Source: Gemmatimonadota bacterium (lineage in GTDB: Bacteria > Gemmatimonadota > Gemmatimonadetes > Longimicrobiales > Gaopeijiaceae). From it: a stretch of DNA of 20,249 nucleotides. Positions within the stretch are counted from its first letter, which is position 1. Each line of letters begins with the position of its first letter. The position numbers were made by a program, and so were the translations under genes. The notes beneath the pieces were generated by a model, which saw only the letters and a list, made by a program, of their open reading frames with translations, was not told the DNA's origin and did not search any database. The stretch is from contig JAGWBP010000029.1 of assembly GCA_021295835.1 (NCBI GenBank), forward strand, positions 1-20,249, written 5' to 3'. Below are positions 6,629 to 14,067 of this stretch, one piece after another.

Positions 6629-7714
6629 TCAGACGCCCGCCGATCCGGTCGGGGCCCCGCGCGCCAGAACTCTCTCGGCCCGCCGCCGGGCGACGACGAC
6701 GGGCGACGCCCCGATGCGCTCGGCCTCGCCGAAGACCTCGGCCAGGGCGCTCCCGATGCGCCGCGCCACCTCCTCCTCCGCCTCGGCCGCGCCTACAAGG
6801 CCCCGCGCCATCAGCCCGAAACCCATCGCACCGCCGCCGCTGACCACGAAGTCAGGCGCATACAGGATCCCCCGCTCATGAAGCGTGTCGGCGTCCGAGC
6901 GCCCTGCGAGCTGGTTGTTGGCCGAACCGGCCACGATTCGGCAGCGAAGCTCGGGAACGGTCGTCGCGTTCAGGGTGGCGCCGACGGCGCACGGCGCATA
7001 CACGTCGCATTGGACGCCGTAGACGTCGCGAGGCGACACGACGGTGCCGTCACAGGCGACCGCCACTTCGTGCGCCAGATCGACATCGATGTCCGACGCC
7101 ATCACCGCGGCGCCCGCGTCTCGTAGCAGACGGGCCAGAGGCCCTCCGACGGCACCGACGCCCTGCACCAGCACCGACTTCCCGACGAGGTCGGCCGAGC
7201 CGTCCAGATGGGCTACGGCCGCCCTGATGCCGGCAAGGACGCCGGCCGCAGTGAAGCGACCCGGGTCGGCACCGGCCGCAGCGCCTGTCGCGCAGTGGAC
7301 CCAGCGCGTCGCCTTGCCCAGGTAGGAGATGTCGTCGCTCGTCGTTCCGAGATCCGGGCCCGTCAGGAATCCGCCCCGCAGCGCGTTGACGACCTCTCCG
7401 AACCGGCTCAGCAGGCTGCGCCGGGCGCCTGCCTCGATCGGACCCGAGGTGGCCAGCACCGCCTTGCCGCCACCGCAGGGCATCTCCATCGAGGCCCACT
7501 TGTAGGTCATTGCCTCGGCCAGACGCATCGCGTCGCGCAGCCCGTCGGCGGGAGAGGGGTACTCCCTGAGGCGGCAGCCGCCGGTTGGGCGGCCGAGAGT
7601 CGCGTCGTGGAGAGCGATGAAGATCCAGGCACCAGTCTCCCGGTGGCGCGAGACGACCGTACCCAGACCGTCCCACTCCTCGATCAGCGATGTCAGCGTG
7701 TCGTCCAAGGGCAC
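6629..7714 (-). CDS. leucine-dehydrogenase-type Glu/Leu/Phe/Val dehydrogenase
   Basis: 361 residues, the usual length of leucine/valine dehydrogenases rather than glutamate dehydrogenase (about 420). Substrate-domain motifs are GGCRLREY (45-52), MTYKWA with K72, and the glycine loop GGGKAV with K84; K72 and K84 match the catalytic lysines of LeuDH. TGPDLGTT (119-125) follows. The NAD-binding Rossmann motif is VQGVGAVGGPLARLL (183-197), and a later SANNQL segment lines the nicotinamide site. It should oxidatively deaminate branched-chain or aromatic amino acids to 2-oxo acids with NAD. The start is GTG 7712-7714 with only a weak Shine-Dalgarno. It is cotranscribed with the overlapping nitroreductase. 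Exact amino-acid preference cannot be told from the sequence. Confidence 0.9.
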   Translation of the reverse strand: MPLDDTLTSLIEEWDGLGTVVSRHRETGAWIFIALHDATLGRPTGGCRLREYPSPADGLRDAMRLAEAMTYKWASMEMPCGGGKAVLATSGPIEAGARRSLLSRFGEVVNALRGGFLTGPDLGTTSDDISYLGKATRWVHCATGAAAGADPGRFTAAGVLAGIRAAVAHLDGSADLVGKSVLVQGVGAVGGPLARLLRDAGAAVMASDIDVDLAHEVAVACDGTVVSPRDVYGVQCDVYAPCAVGATLNATTVPELRCRIVAGSANNQLAGRSDADTLHERGILYAPDFVVSGGGAMGFGLMARGLVGAAEAEEEVARRIGSALAEVFGEAERIGASPVVVARRRAERVLARGAPTGSAGV

Positions 7715-7743
7715 CTCGCGATCTTGCCCGGGCTCCTGGCCAG

Positions 7744-7817
<74 letters not shown>

Positions 7818-7862
7818 ACAACGGCTGCTAATGATCCCCGTGCATGTGGCTCGGGTCAAGTT

Positions 7863-8249
7863 GCCAGGAGGACGGGCGTCGTAAGCCGAGTCCTGTCCCG
7901 CCCCTCTTGGGAAGCCCGCGAGGAAGCGGTGGGATCATTTCTCTGGGACCCGGATCGCTCCGGGCCTCTAGCGGCCTACCCGGGACTCTGGCGGGGCGGG
8001 CCACCCCTCGTCCCCAATTTGGCCTTGCTCCGGGTGGGGTTTGCCGTGCGACCCCTGTTGCCAGCGGCCCGGTGCGCTCTTACCGCACCCTTTCATGGGG
8101 GCCATCGGCGGTCTGCTCTCTGCGGCACTTTCCGTCGCCTTGCGGCGCCCGGGCGTTACCCGGCACCCTGCCCTCGGGAGCTCGGACTTTCCTCCATCCG
8201 GCGGGCTCTACGAACCCCCGGCGGCGATCCCTCGGCCCGTCCCCCTGGC
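7863..8249 (-). ncRNA. rnpB: RNase P RNA, bacterial class A
   Basis: The minus strand carries the conserved M1-type blocks in order: GGAGGAAAGTCCGAGCTCC at the 5' side, CCGCCGATGGCC, AAAGGGTGCGGTAAGAGCGC, then CAACAG and GGCAAACCCCACCCGGAGCA, AGGCCAAATTGGGG, CCCGGGTAGGCC and the terminal GGACTCGGCTTAC. The ends are set by a 15-bp P1 helix: GCCAGGGGGACGGGC (plus 8235-8249) pairs with GCCCGTCCTCCTGGC (plus 7863-7877) with one G-U. The 387-nt length fits class A. It is the catalytic RNA that removes 5' leaders from pre-tRNAs, and it sits directly upstream of a tRNA gene. Confidence 0.97.
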
Positions 8250-8253
8250 TCCT

Positions 8254-8284
8254 ACTATGATGACACCGAGGTGGCTGCGGACAA
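8254..8284 (-). promoter_or_regulatory. candidate rnpB promoter
   Basis: On the minus strand TTGTCC (plus 8279-8284) and CATAGT (plus 8254-8259) are separated by 19 bases, and the CATAGT lies four bases before the 5' end of the P1 helix. The spacing is longer than the 17-base ideal, so the call is tentative. It fits in the gap between the persulfide-dioxygenase stop and rnpB. Confidence 0.3.
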
Positions 8285-8295
8285 AGCTGCCGCCG

Positions 8296-9714
8296 TCACC
8301 CCAACGCCCGATACGCTGGCGCGAAGACATCGTTGATCGCGCTCACGCCAAACCCCTTTCGCTCGAGCAGCGACGATGCCGCCGAGGCCCTGGCACCGCT
8401 CAGGCAGTGGACCAGGAGATGCCGGTCGCGCGGGAGCTCCTCGAGGCGCGCGGCAAGCCGGGTGTGCGCGATATTGGTGGCGTCGTCGATGCTCGCCTCG
8501 GCGAACTCGGTTGCCCGGCGGACATCGAGCACCTGGTAGCGGGGATCCCCCGCCCGGCGGTCCACCTCGGCGAAGTCGATCACCTCGGTGCTCGCGAGCC
8601 GAACTCCGTCGGCGGCCACCTCGGCGATCGCTGCGGGCGGTGCCCAACCCACCACCCTGTCCAGCCCTACGCGCACCAGACACCGTACGGCCTCCTCGAC
8701 CTCGTGGTACTCACATAGGAGCAGGGTGCGCGACTCCGGTTCGATGTAGCATCCGGCCAGAGTCGGGAAGGAGGCGTTCAGAGGGGCGTAGATCGACCCC
8801 GGCAGGTGGCCCTGGTAGTACTCGAGCCGATTGGGGCGGGTGTCGACGACGACCATGTCCTCCTCGCCCGCAAGGCGAACGAGCTCGGCCGCGTTCAGCA
8901 GCGGCGGCTCGGGAAGGGAGCCCACGAGTGGAGGCCCCCGTCGGTTCAGCTCCTTCATCCGGCCAAAGTAGAGCGGGGGCTCGGGCTGTCCCCCCAGTAT
9001 GTACTCGACGAAGGCGTCCTCGCCGCCCCGGACGGCCTCGAGCGCGGGGCTGTAGCGCTTCTCGTATCCGGCGGTGCTGTCCGGCACGGCTCCCAGCGCC
9101 TTCCCGCAGGCGCTCCCCGCCCCATGGCCCGGCCAGATCCGCAGGTAGTCGGGCAGCTCGAAGACCCCCAGCGCGGATGCGTATAGCCTTCTGGCAGATG
9201 GCTCCATCTCGCCCTCCAGGCCAGCGGCCGACTCGAGCAGGTCGGGGCGCCCCAGGTCACCGACGAAGACGAAGTCGCCCGTGATCATCCCCATCGGCTC
9301 CTTCGCTCCCGCAGCGCGGTCGGTCACCAGAAAGCTCATGTGCTCGGGGGTGTGTCCCGGAGTGTGCACGGCCTGAAAAGAGACGCCCCCGAGCCCGAAG
9401 CGGTCGCCGTCCTTCAGCAGCGTCACGCCGCTTCGCCCTGCCGCCCACTCGTACTGCCAGTCGGGACCGCCCTCCCCCGAGAGGTAGGCCTGGCACCCTT
9501 CGCGCTCCACGAACTCCAGGCACCCCGAGAGGAAGTCGGCGTGAATGTGGGTCTCGGCCACCGCGGTAATCCTCAGCCCCGCGGCCCGCGCCACCTCGAC
9601 GTACCTGTCGATGTCGCGCTCGGGATCGATGACCAGCGCGCTCCGCGTCCGCTCGCACCCGACGAGGTACGCATGCTGGGCCAGCCTGGTGTCTACGATC
9701 TGTCTGAAGTACAA
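8296..9714 (-). CDS. metallo-beta-lactamase/double-rhodanese persulfide dioxygenase (CstB-like)
   Basis: 472 residues with three modules. Residues 1-250 form the metallo-beta-lactamase domain of ETHE1-type persulfide dioxygenases: ETHIHADFLSG (H56, H58, D60), HTPGHTPEHMSF (H117, H121), GDFVFVGDLGRPDLL (D147, D153) and H197 in WPGHGAG. Residues about 270-370 are a rhodanese-like domain with C334 but no proper active-site loop (LLLCEYHEVEEA). Residues about 375-472 form a second rhodanese with catalytic C437 in VHCLSGARA. This MBL, pseudo-rhodanese, rhodanese order is that of CstB, which oxidises persulfides to sulfite/thiosulfate. The start is TTG 9712-9714 (MYFRQIVDTRLAQHAYLVGC matches family N-termini). 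It is divergent from the LTXXQ gene. The role is inferred as sulfide/persulfide detoxification. Confidence 0.9.
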   Translation of the reverse strand: MYFRQIVDTRLAQHAYLVGCERTRSALVIDPERDIDRYVEVARAAGLRITAVAETHIHADFLSGCLEFVEREGCQAYLSGEGGPDWQYEWAAGRSGVTLLKDGDRFGLGGVSFQAVHTPGHTPEHMSFLVTDRAAGAKEPMGMITGDFVFVGDLGRPDLLESAAGLEGEMEPSARRLYASALGVFELPDYLRIWPGHGAGSACGKALGAVPDSTAGYEKRYSPALEAVRGGEDAFVEYILGGQPEPPLYFGRMKELNRRGPPLVGSLPEPPLLNAAELVRLAGEEDMVVVDTRPNRLEYYQGHLPGSIYAPLNASFPTLAGCYIEPESRTLLLCEYHEVEEAVRCLVRVGLDRVVGWAPPAAIAEVAADGVRLASTEVIDFAEVDRRAGDPRYQVLDVRRATEFAEASIDDATNIAHTRLAARLEELPRDRHLLVHCLSGARASAASSLLERKGFGVSAINDVFAPAYRALG

Positions 9715-9823
9715 GCAACCCTAACCAAACGAAAACGTGGTCTGTCGACTAGCATGAGGACGGCTGGAAGAAGGCCGCCCCTTCACGATACACCACCGAG
9801 ACCCCGGATAACAGGAGGAAACG

Positions 9824-10369
9824 ATGAGGAACCCACTTGCACTGACCCGATTGGCCCTCGGCGCCGCCGCGATGGCCGCGCTCGCAGCCCCGATCTCCTA
9901 CGCTGCGCCGGAGCTTGCGGCCCAGCACCACGGCAAGGGTGCGATGCAGGGCGGCCGCATGGGACACGGCACGATGCTGGAGCGCGTCCTGCGGCACGGC
10001 GACAGGCTCGATCTCACCGACGACCAGAGGGGCCAGCTCGAGGAGCTCAGGGCCGATGCCGTGGAGCGGCGGGTGGAGCATGCGGCGGCGTTGATTCGGC
10101 TGAGCTCCCAAGCCAGGGCCGGGCTCCTGGAGGACGGAGCCGCGCGCGACAGGCTGGCGGAGATGCGAGGGGCGTCCGTCGAGAAGGAGAAGAAGCTGCA
10201 CGAGCACTTTGCCGCTATCCTCACCGAGGAGCAGATGGCTGGGCTGAAGGAGGCGGTCGCGAAGCGCGGCGGCGAGCACCGTATGCGACGTGGCGGAATG
10301 CGCGGCGGCCATGGGGGGTGGATGCGCGGGCGTGGGATGCGGAGCCAGAAGATGAAGAGGTGGCGGTAG
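9824..10369 (+). CDS. periplasmic Spy/CpxP-like LTXXQ protein
   Basis: 181 residues, preceded by the strong ribosome site AGGAGG (9813-9818). A signal peptide (about 1-27, cleaving after ISYA) exports it. Two LTXXQ motifs, LTDDQ (64-68) and LTEEQ (133-137), frame an all-helical region, as in Spy/CpxP/ZraP periplasmic chaperones that answer envelope or metal stress. The mature N-terminus is His/Met-rich (HHGKGAMQGGRMGHGTM). The C-terminal roughly 35 residues are Gly/Arg/Met/His-rich (RMRRGGMRGGHGGWMRGRGM), suggesting metal or anionic-polymer binding; that is inference. It is monocistronic, ending in the terminator at 10388-10428. Confidence 0.85.
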   Translation: MRNPLALTRLALGAAAMAALAAPISYAAPELAAQHHGKGAMQGGRMGHGTMLERVLRHGDRLDLTDDQRGQLEELRADAVERRVEHAAALIRLSSQARAGLLEDGAARDRLAEMRGASVEKEKKLHEHFAAILTEEQMAGLKEAVAKRGGEHRMRRGGMRGGHGGWMRGRGMRSQKMKRWR

Positions 10370-10387
10370 GTAGCGCCCGGTCGGGTG

Positions 10388-10428
10388 AGCCCTCGGAGGG
10401 TGCAGGGTGAGCCCTCCGGGGGCTTTTT
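10388..10428 (+). terminator. intrinsic terminator after the LTXXQ gene
   Basis: A 13-bp stem: AGCCCTCGGAGGG (10388-10400) pairs with CCCTCCGGGGGCT (10412-10424), with one T-G pair and an 11-base loop, followed by five T (10424-10428). It separates the LTXXQ gene from tRNA-Lys. Confidence 0.9.
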
Positions 10429-10467
10429 CGCGCTGCCGCTGGTGGTTAGCTTGCTCACCCCTGATTG

Positions 10468-10540
10468 GCCCTGCTAGCTCAACTGGTAGAGCATCCGACT
10501 CTTAATCGGCAGGTTCGGGGTTCGAGTCCCTGGCGGGGCA
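10468..10540 (+). tRNA. tRNA-Lys (CTT)
   Basis: A 73-nt cloverleaf. Acceptor GCCCTGC/GCGGGGC with discriminator A; D arm GCTC/GAGC; anticodon loop CTCTTAA giving CTT; T arm CGGGG-TTCGAGT-CCCTG. The first pair of the anticodon stem (27:43) is a T-C mismatch, the other four pair. CCA is not encoded. Confidence 0.95.
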
Positions 10541-10591
10541 CTCCGTCCCCACGGATACGTGTGTTGTAGACCATAGGCATGTGCGGACAGC

Positions 10592-11602
10592 TCAGGGCAG
10601 AAAGCAGCGGAGAGCCACCATGTCGGTCGTGGCCCTCAGCGCGAAGGGTCCGAAGGTGGCCGGAAGCAGCGCGAATCGGGCCCGGTCCAGCTCTACCTGT
10701 CCCTGGCCGCTGCTGGCGCTGCGTCCAGATGCCGCCGCGAGGGTGGCCGCCCCTTCGACGACGCCCCAGATCTCGAAGGTCTCCCCGACGAGGGAGCTCT
10801 GGAATTCGGCGCCCGCCCTGGCCCATACTCGCTCGACCACGAAGTGCTCGGAGCGCCCGACCTCCTCGCGCCGCAGCCCGGCCTCCTCGGCGACGACCCT
10901 CGGCTCGACCAGCCCGGAGTCGACCGAGTCGAAGGCGATCGCCTCTAGCGCCCGGTCTATGTGGAGCTCGCGCGCCCTGCCGTCGGCCCCCACGCGGTCC
11001 CAGTCGTAGATCCGGTAGGTGGTGTCCGAGGTCTGCTGAATCTCGACCAGGACGACTCCCGAGAGGATCCCGTGGACGGTCCCGGCGTGCACCATGATCG
11101 AGTCGCCGCGCCGCACCTTCACACGGTCGAGCACGTCCCGGAGAGCGCCTCGGGCCAGCGCCTCGACCAGTCCGGTCTTCCCCACGCCGGGGAGGAGGCC
11201 GCAGATGACCTGGGCACCCGCTTCGGCGTGCAGCACATGCCAGAGCTCGGTCTTGCCCGTCTCGCCGGGTAGCCGCGCCCTGGCGTAGGCGTCGTCGGGG
11301 TGGAGCTGCACGGAGAGGGGGTGGGTGGCGTCGAGGAGCTTGACGAGCACCGGGAAGACGCCTCGCCGCGCTGCCGCCTCGCCGCGCCTCCCCACGAGAT
11401 CGACTCCGTGGCGCACCACCAGCTCTGGGAGACTCTTCCCCGAGAGCGGACCCCGGTCGACCACCGAGGGCGAGTCCGCGTGGCCGGATATCTCCCAGCT
11501 CTCGGCGGTCGGGCCATCTGGGAGAGTGCGTCCCAGGAGCTCGCGCAGCCTGCATCCGCCCCACAGGTAGTGGCGCAACTGGGGAGCGAAGGTCAGCGGC
11601 AT
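10592..11602 (-). CDS. manA: mannose-6-phosphate isomerase, class I (short bacterial type)
   Basis: 336 residues. Motifs of type I phosphomannose isomerase: the N-terminal FAPQLRHYLWGG, zinc ligands Q99 and H101 in VQLHPDD, E119 in GKTELWHVL, and H177 in VHAGTVHGI. EIQQTSDTTYRIYDWDR follows at 187-203. It interconverts mannose-6-P and fructose-6-P, feeding GDP-mannose and polysaccharide synthesis. ATG 11600-11602 is chosen because homology begins exactly there, with a GGAAG just before it; the same frame stays open far upstream only as a GC-rich shadow of the neighbouring creatininase gene. It lies 35 bases after that gene's stop and is probably cotranscribed. Confidence 0.92.
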   Translation of the reverse strand: MPLTFAPQLRHYLWGGCRLRELLGRTLPDGPTAESWEISGHADSPSVVDRGPLSGKSLPELVVRHGVDLVGRRGEAAARRGVFPVLVKLLDATHPLSVQLHPDDAYARARLPGETGKTELWHVLHAEAGAQVICGLLPGVGKTGLVEALARGALRDVLDRVKVRRGDSIMVHAGTVHGILSGVVLVEIQQTSDTTYRIYDWDRVGADGRARELHIDRALEAIAFDSVDSGLVEPRVVAEEAGLRREEVGRSEHFVVERVWARAGAEFQSSLVGETFEIWGVVEGAATLAAASGRSASSGQGQVELDRARFALLPATFGPFALRATTDMVALRCFLP

Positions 11603-11637
11603 CTTCCAGAGAGCCGGAGAGGGCGTCGCGGAGCCAG

Positions 11638-12486
11638 TCACTGAGCTACCAGCCGATCCGCCACCGTCTCCACCACGATCCGTCCGAGCTCGGCGATGGT
11701 GGCCTCGCCCTCCTCGCGAGTGGCCGCCGCGGGCGCACCGCAGTACGCATCGGTCACCCCGGCCTCCTCGAAGGTGCGCTTGCCCTCCCCAATCGCCCGC
11801 GAGAGCGACGCCGGGTTCTCGGGGAGCTGCCGCCGCGCCTCGTCGCGGACCAGCTCCGGCGCCGCCGCCATGACGATCGAGCTCTCGTAGCGGCCCGCGT
11901 GGCAGGCGCCGCTCCTGAACTCGTCGCCCAGGCGGAGCGCCCACCGCCTCTCCGTGAGGTCGGGGTGAATGAAGGGCATGGGGCCGGAGTGAGCGCCCAC
12001 GGCGTCGCGGATCGACCCCAGGTGGTCGGGATCCAGATGCGCGTTCACAACCACCAGCGCGCCCCCCCCCTGTCCTTGGAGCGAGGCGGCCACATCCGCC
12101 AGGAGGGCGGCCACGGTGGCGCGCCTCAGCGAGATCGTGCCCGCAAAGCCAGCCGCGAAGGGGGCCGCCGTGTAGGGGAGCGCCGGGAGCACCGCAGGGC
12201 GCAGACCAAGCGAGGCGATCCCGGGGACCGCAGCCCGCGCGGCCGCTTCCGCGATGACCACATCGGTCTCGAGAGGAAGGTGGGGTCCGTGCGCCTCGAC
12301 CGCTCCGACCGGAAGGAGCGCGACCACGCCCGTCCGCTCCCGCCCTGGCCCCAGGCCCAGCTCCGCCAGCTCCTGCCAGGTGGCACCACCCCACTCGAGC
12401 TGGGCACCCTCGTGCGCCCTCTCTTCGCCGACCTCCTTCTCCCTCGCCGCCGGGTCGCCCGCAGCGCCCGCGATCGTCGGGTCCAT
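11638..12486 (-). CDS. creatininase-family amidohydrolase
   Basis: 282 residues. The metal-binding signature of the family is LLPVGAVEAHGPHLPLETDV (58-76) with E64, H66 and D75. NAHLDPDHL (149-156) carries a further histidine ligand, and CHAGRYESSIVM (195-206) replaces the usual HAGExETS. The family hydrolyses creatinine and other cyclic or linear amides (for example FAPy deformylase, MftE). The NAHLDPDH variant belongs to uncharacterised members, so the substrate is unknown. The start ATG 12484-12486 is chosen because the frame above it lacks family features and overlaps the divergent ligase gene. A G-rich GGGGGTGG lies upstream. It probably heads a two-gene unit with manA. Confidence 0.87.
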   Translation of the reverse strand: MDPTIAGAAGDPAAREKEVGEERAHEGAQLEWGGATWQELAELGLGPGRERTGVVALLPVGAVEAHGPHLPLETDVVIAEAAARAAVPGIASLGLRPAVLPALPYTAAPFAAGFAGTISLRRATVAALLADVAASLQGQGGGALVVVNAHLDPDHLGSIRDAVGAHSGPMPFIHPDLTERRWALRLGDEFRSGACHAGRYESSIVMAAAPELVRDEARRQLPENPASLSRAIGEGKRTFEEAGVTDAYCGAPAAATREEGEATIAELGRIVVETVADRLVAQ

Positions 12487-12519
12487 TGACCGCCACCCCC
12501 TAGTCGGTGAACGTAGTCG

Positions 12520-14061
12520 ATGCCGACCCGCCAGCCGTCCCGCATCGGCGTCGCCGACTACTTCCTCGACGACCGCGTTCGCGACGGGATGGGCGAGCGG
12601 ACAGCGCTTCGGACCAGCGAAGGTGAAGTTAGCTACCGAGAGCTTCAGGCGCGCTCCAATCGCTTCGCCAACGCCCTCGAGTCGCTCGGCGTCCGTCCGG
12701 AGGAGCGGGTGCTCGTGGGCCTCCCCGACACCCCCGACTTCCCGGCAGCGCTCTTCGGGACGCTCAAGCGGGGCGCCGTCGCCGTCATGGTCAACTGCTA
12801 CCTGGGCGCGGATCGCATGCGCGAGCTGTACGAGTACACCTGCGCCCGGGCCGCCATAGTGCACGCCGACCACGCCGACACCTTCAGGAGAGCCGCACGC
12901 TTGGCCAGCCACTCGCCCGCGCTGCTCGTCGTGGGAACCGATGAGGGAGACGTCCAAATTGACAACTCCGATTCACATTATGTAAACTACGATTTACACC
13001 CCGACGATCCTGCGATCTGGCTCTTCTCAGGCGGCACCACCGGGCGACCCAAGGGCGTCGTGCAGAGCCACGCCTCCTTCGTCAACACCACCGAGCGCTA
13101 CGCCAAGGAGGTGATCGGCTACCGCGCGGACGACATCACGCTCTCGGTGCCGAAGCTCTACTTCGGCTACGCGACCGGCTCCAGCCTTCTCTTCCCCCTC
13201 TCCGTCGGCGCGTCGGCGGTGCTCTTCCCCGAGCGCTCCACGGCCGACGAGATCTTCCGTCAGATCGAGCGCCACCGGCCCACGATCCTCGTCAACGTCC
13301 CCACGATGGTGAACCACATGCTCGCCCATCCGGACGCCGGGCTCCAGGATGTCGGGAGCCTCCGCCTCGCCACCTCGGCCGGCGAGGCGCTCCCACTTTC
13401 GCTCCACCGGCGCTGGAACGAGACCTTCGGGGTGGAGCTCCTCGACGGGCTGGGCACGGCCGAGATGTGGCACATCTTCATCTCCAACCGGCCCGGCCAG
13501 GCGCGGCCCGGCACCCTCGGCACCGCGGTCCCGGGCTTCGAGGTGCGGCTCTGCGACGAAAACGGCCAGGAGGTCGCCCCGGGCGAGGTGGGGCGGATGC
13601 GGGTGCGGGGCGATTCGCGCGCGCACGCCTACTGGCGCCGCCCCAGGGAGACCCGCCGCGCCTTCGTCGGCGAGTGGTACGTTTCGGGCGACATGATGAG
13701 CGTGGACGAGGAGGGCTTCTTCACCTATCGGGGTCGCGACGACGACCTCCTCAAGGTGTCGGGCAAGTGGTTCTCGCCGCGCGAGGCGGAGGAGAGGCTG
13801 CTCGAGCACCCCGGAGTGCGCGAGGCGGCGGTGGTGGGAGCCACTGCCGAGAACGGGCTGACGGTGCCGGTGGCATTCGTGGTGGCCACCTCGGAGGCGG
13901 ACGCGAGCGAGCTTCCCGAGATCCTTGGCGAACACCTGGAAGGGCGACTCGAGTCGTACAAGCACCCCCGCGAGGTGCATGTGGTGGACGATCTGCCCCG
14001 CACCCATCTGGACAAGGTGGACCGGGGCGCCCTGAGGCGCGACTGGGCCGGGCGCCGGTAG
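12520..14061 (+). CDS. benzoate-CoA-ligase-type acyl-CoA synthetase
   Basis: 513 residues, an ANL-superfamily adenylating enzyme. The P-loop is FSGGTTGRPKGV (169-180). YFGYATG (214-220) and DGLGTAEMWHIFISNRPGQ (309-327) are the segments that mark the benzoate-CoA-ligase branch. The AMP-binding D391 lies in GEWYVSGD, the hinge in YRGRDDDLLKVSGKWFSP (403-420), and the catalytic lysine K499 in LPRTHLDK. It should activate an aromatic or small cyclic acid to its CoA thioester in the cytosol. No ring-cleavage (box or anaerobic benzoyl-CoA) genes are nearby, so the exact acid is open. metG begins six bases after its stop, so the two are cotranscribed. A locally AT-rich patch encodes residues 146-160. 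Confidence 0.9.
   Translation: MPTRQPSRIGVADYFLDDRVRDGMGERTALRTSEGEVSYRELQARSNRFANALESLGVRPEERVLVGLPDTPDFPAALFGTLKRGAVAVMVNCYLGADRMRELYEYTCARAAIVHADHADTFRRAARLASHSPALLVVGTDEGDVQIDNSDSHYVNYDLHPDDPAIWLFSGGTTGRPKGVVQSHASFVNTTERYAKEVIGYRADDITLSVPKLYFGYATGSSLLFPLSVGASAVLFPERSTADEIFRQIERHRPTILVNVPTMVNHMLAHPDAGLQDVGSLRLATSAGEALPLSLHRRWNETFGVELLDGLGTAEMWHIFISNRPGQARPGTLGTAVPGFEVRLCDENGQEVAPGEVGRMRVRGDSRAHAYWRRPRETRRAFVGEWYVSGDMMSVDEEGFFTYRGRDDDLLKVSGKWFSPREAEERLLEHPGVREAAVVGATAENGLTVPVAFVVATSEADASELPEILGEHLEGRLESYKHPREVHVVDDLPRTHLDKVDRGALRRDWAGRR
12981..12998. repeat. short inverted repeat in an AT-rich patch within the CoA-ligase gene
   Basis: TGTAAA (12981-12986) and TTTACA (12993-12998) are perfect inverted halves around CTACGA. 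The surrounding 50 bases are mainly AT, in a gene that is otherwise very GC-rich. It could be an operator-like site or simply codons for a polar loop (QIDNSDSHYVNYDLH). Confidence 0.5.
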
Positions 14062-14067
14062 CAGCCG

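Noticed and set aside
7844..8336. Plus-strand protein frames across 7844-8336
   Set aside because: The interval is explained base by base by the conserved blocks and P1 helix of RNase P RNA on the minus strand.
11603..12496. N-terminal extension of manA in the same frame
   Set aside because: The extension is Arg/Gly/Pro-rich and overlaps the creatininase gene in another frame; phosphomannose-isomerase homology begins exactly at ATG 11602.
12487..12957. N-terminal extension of the creatininase frame to 12957
   Set aside because: It would overlap the divergent CoA-ligase gene, and family similarity starts after the ATG at 12486.
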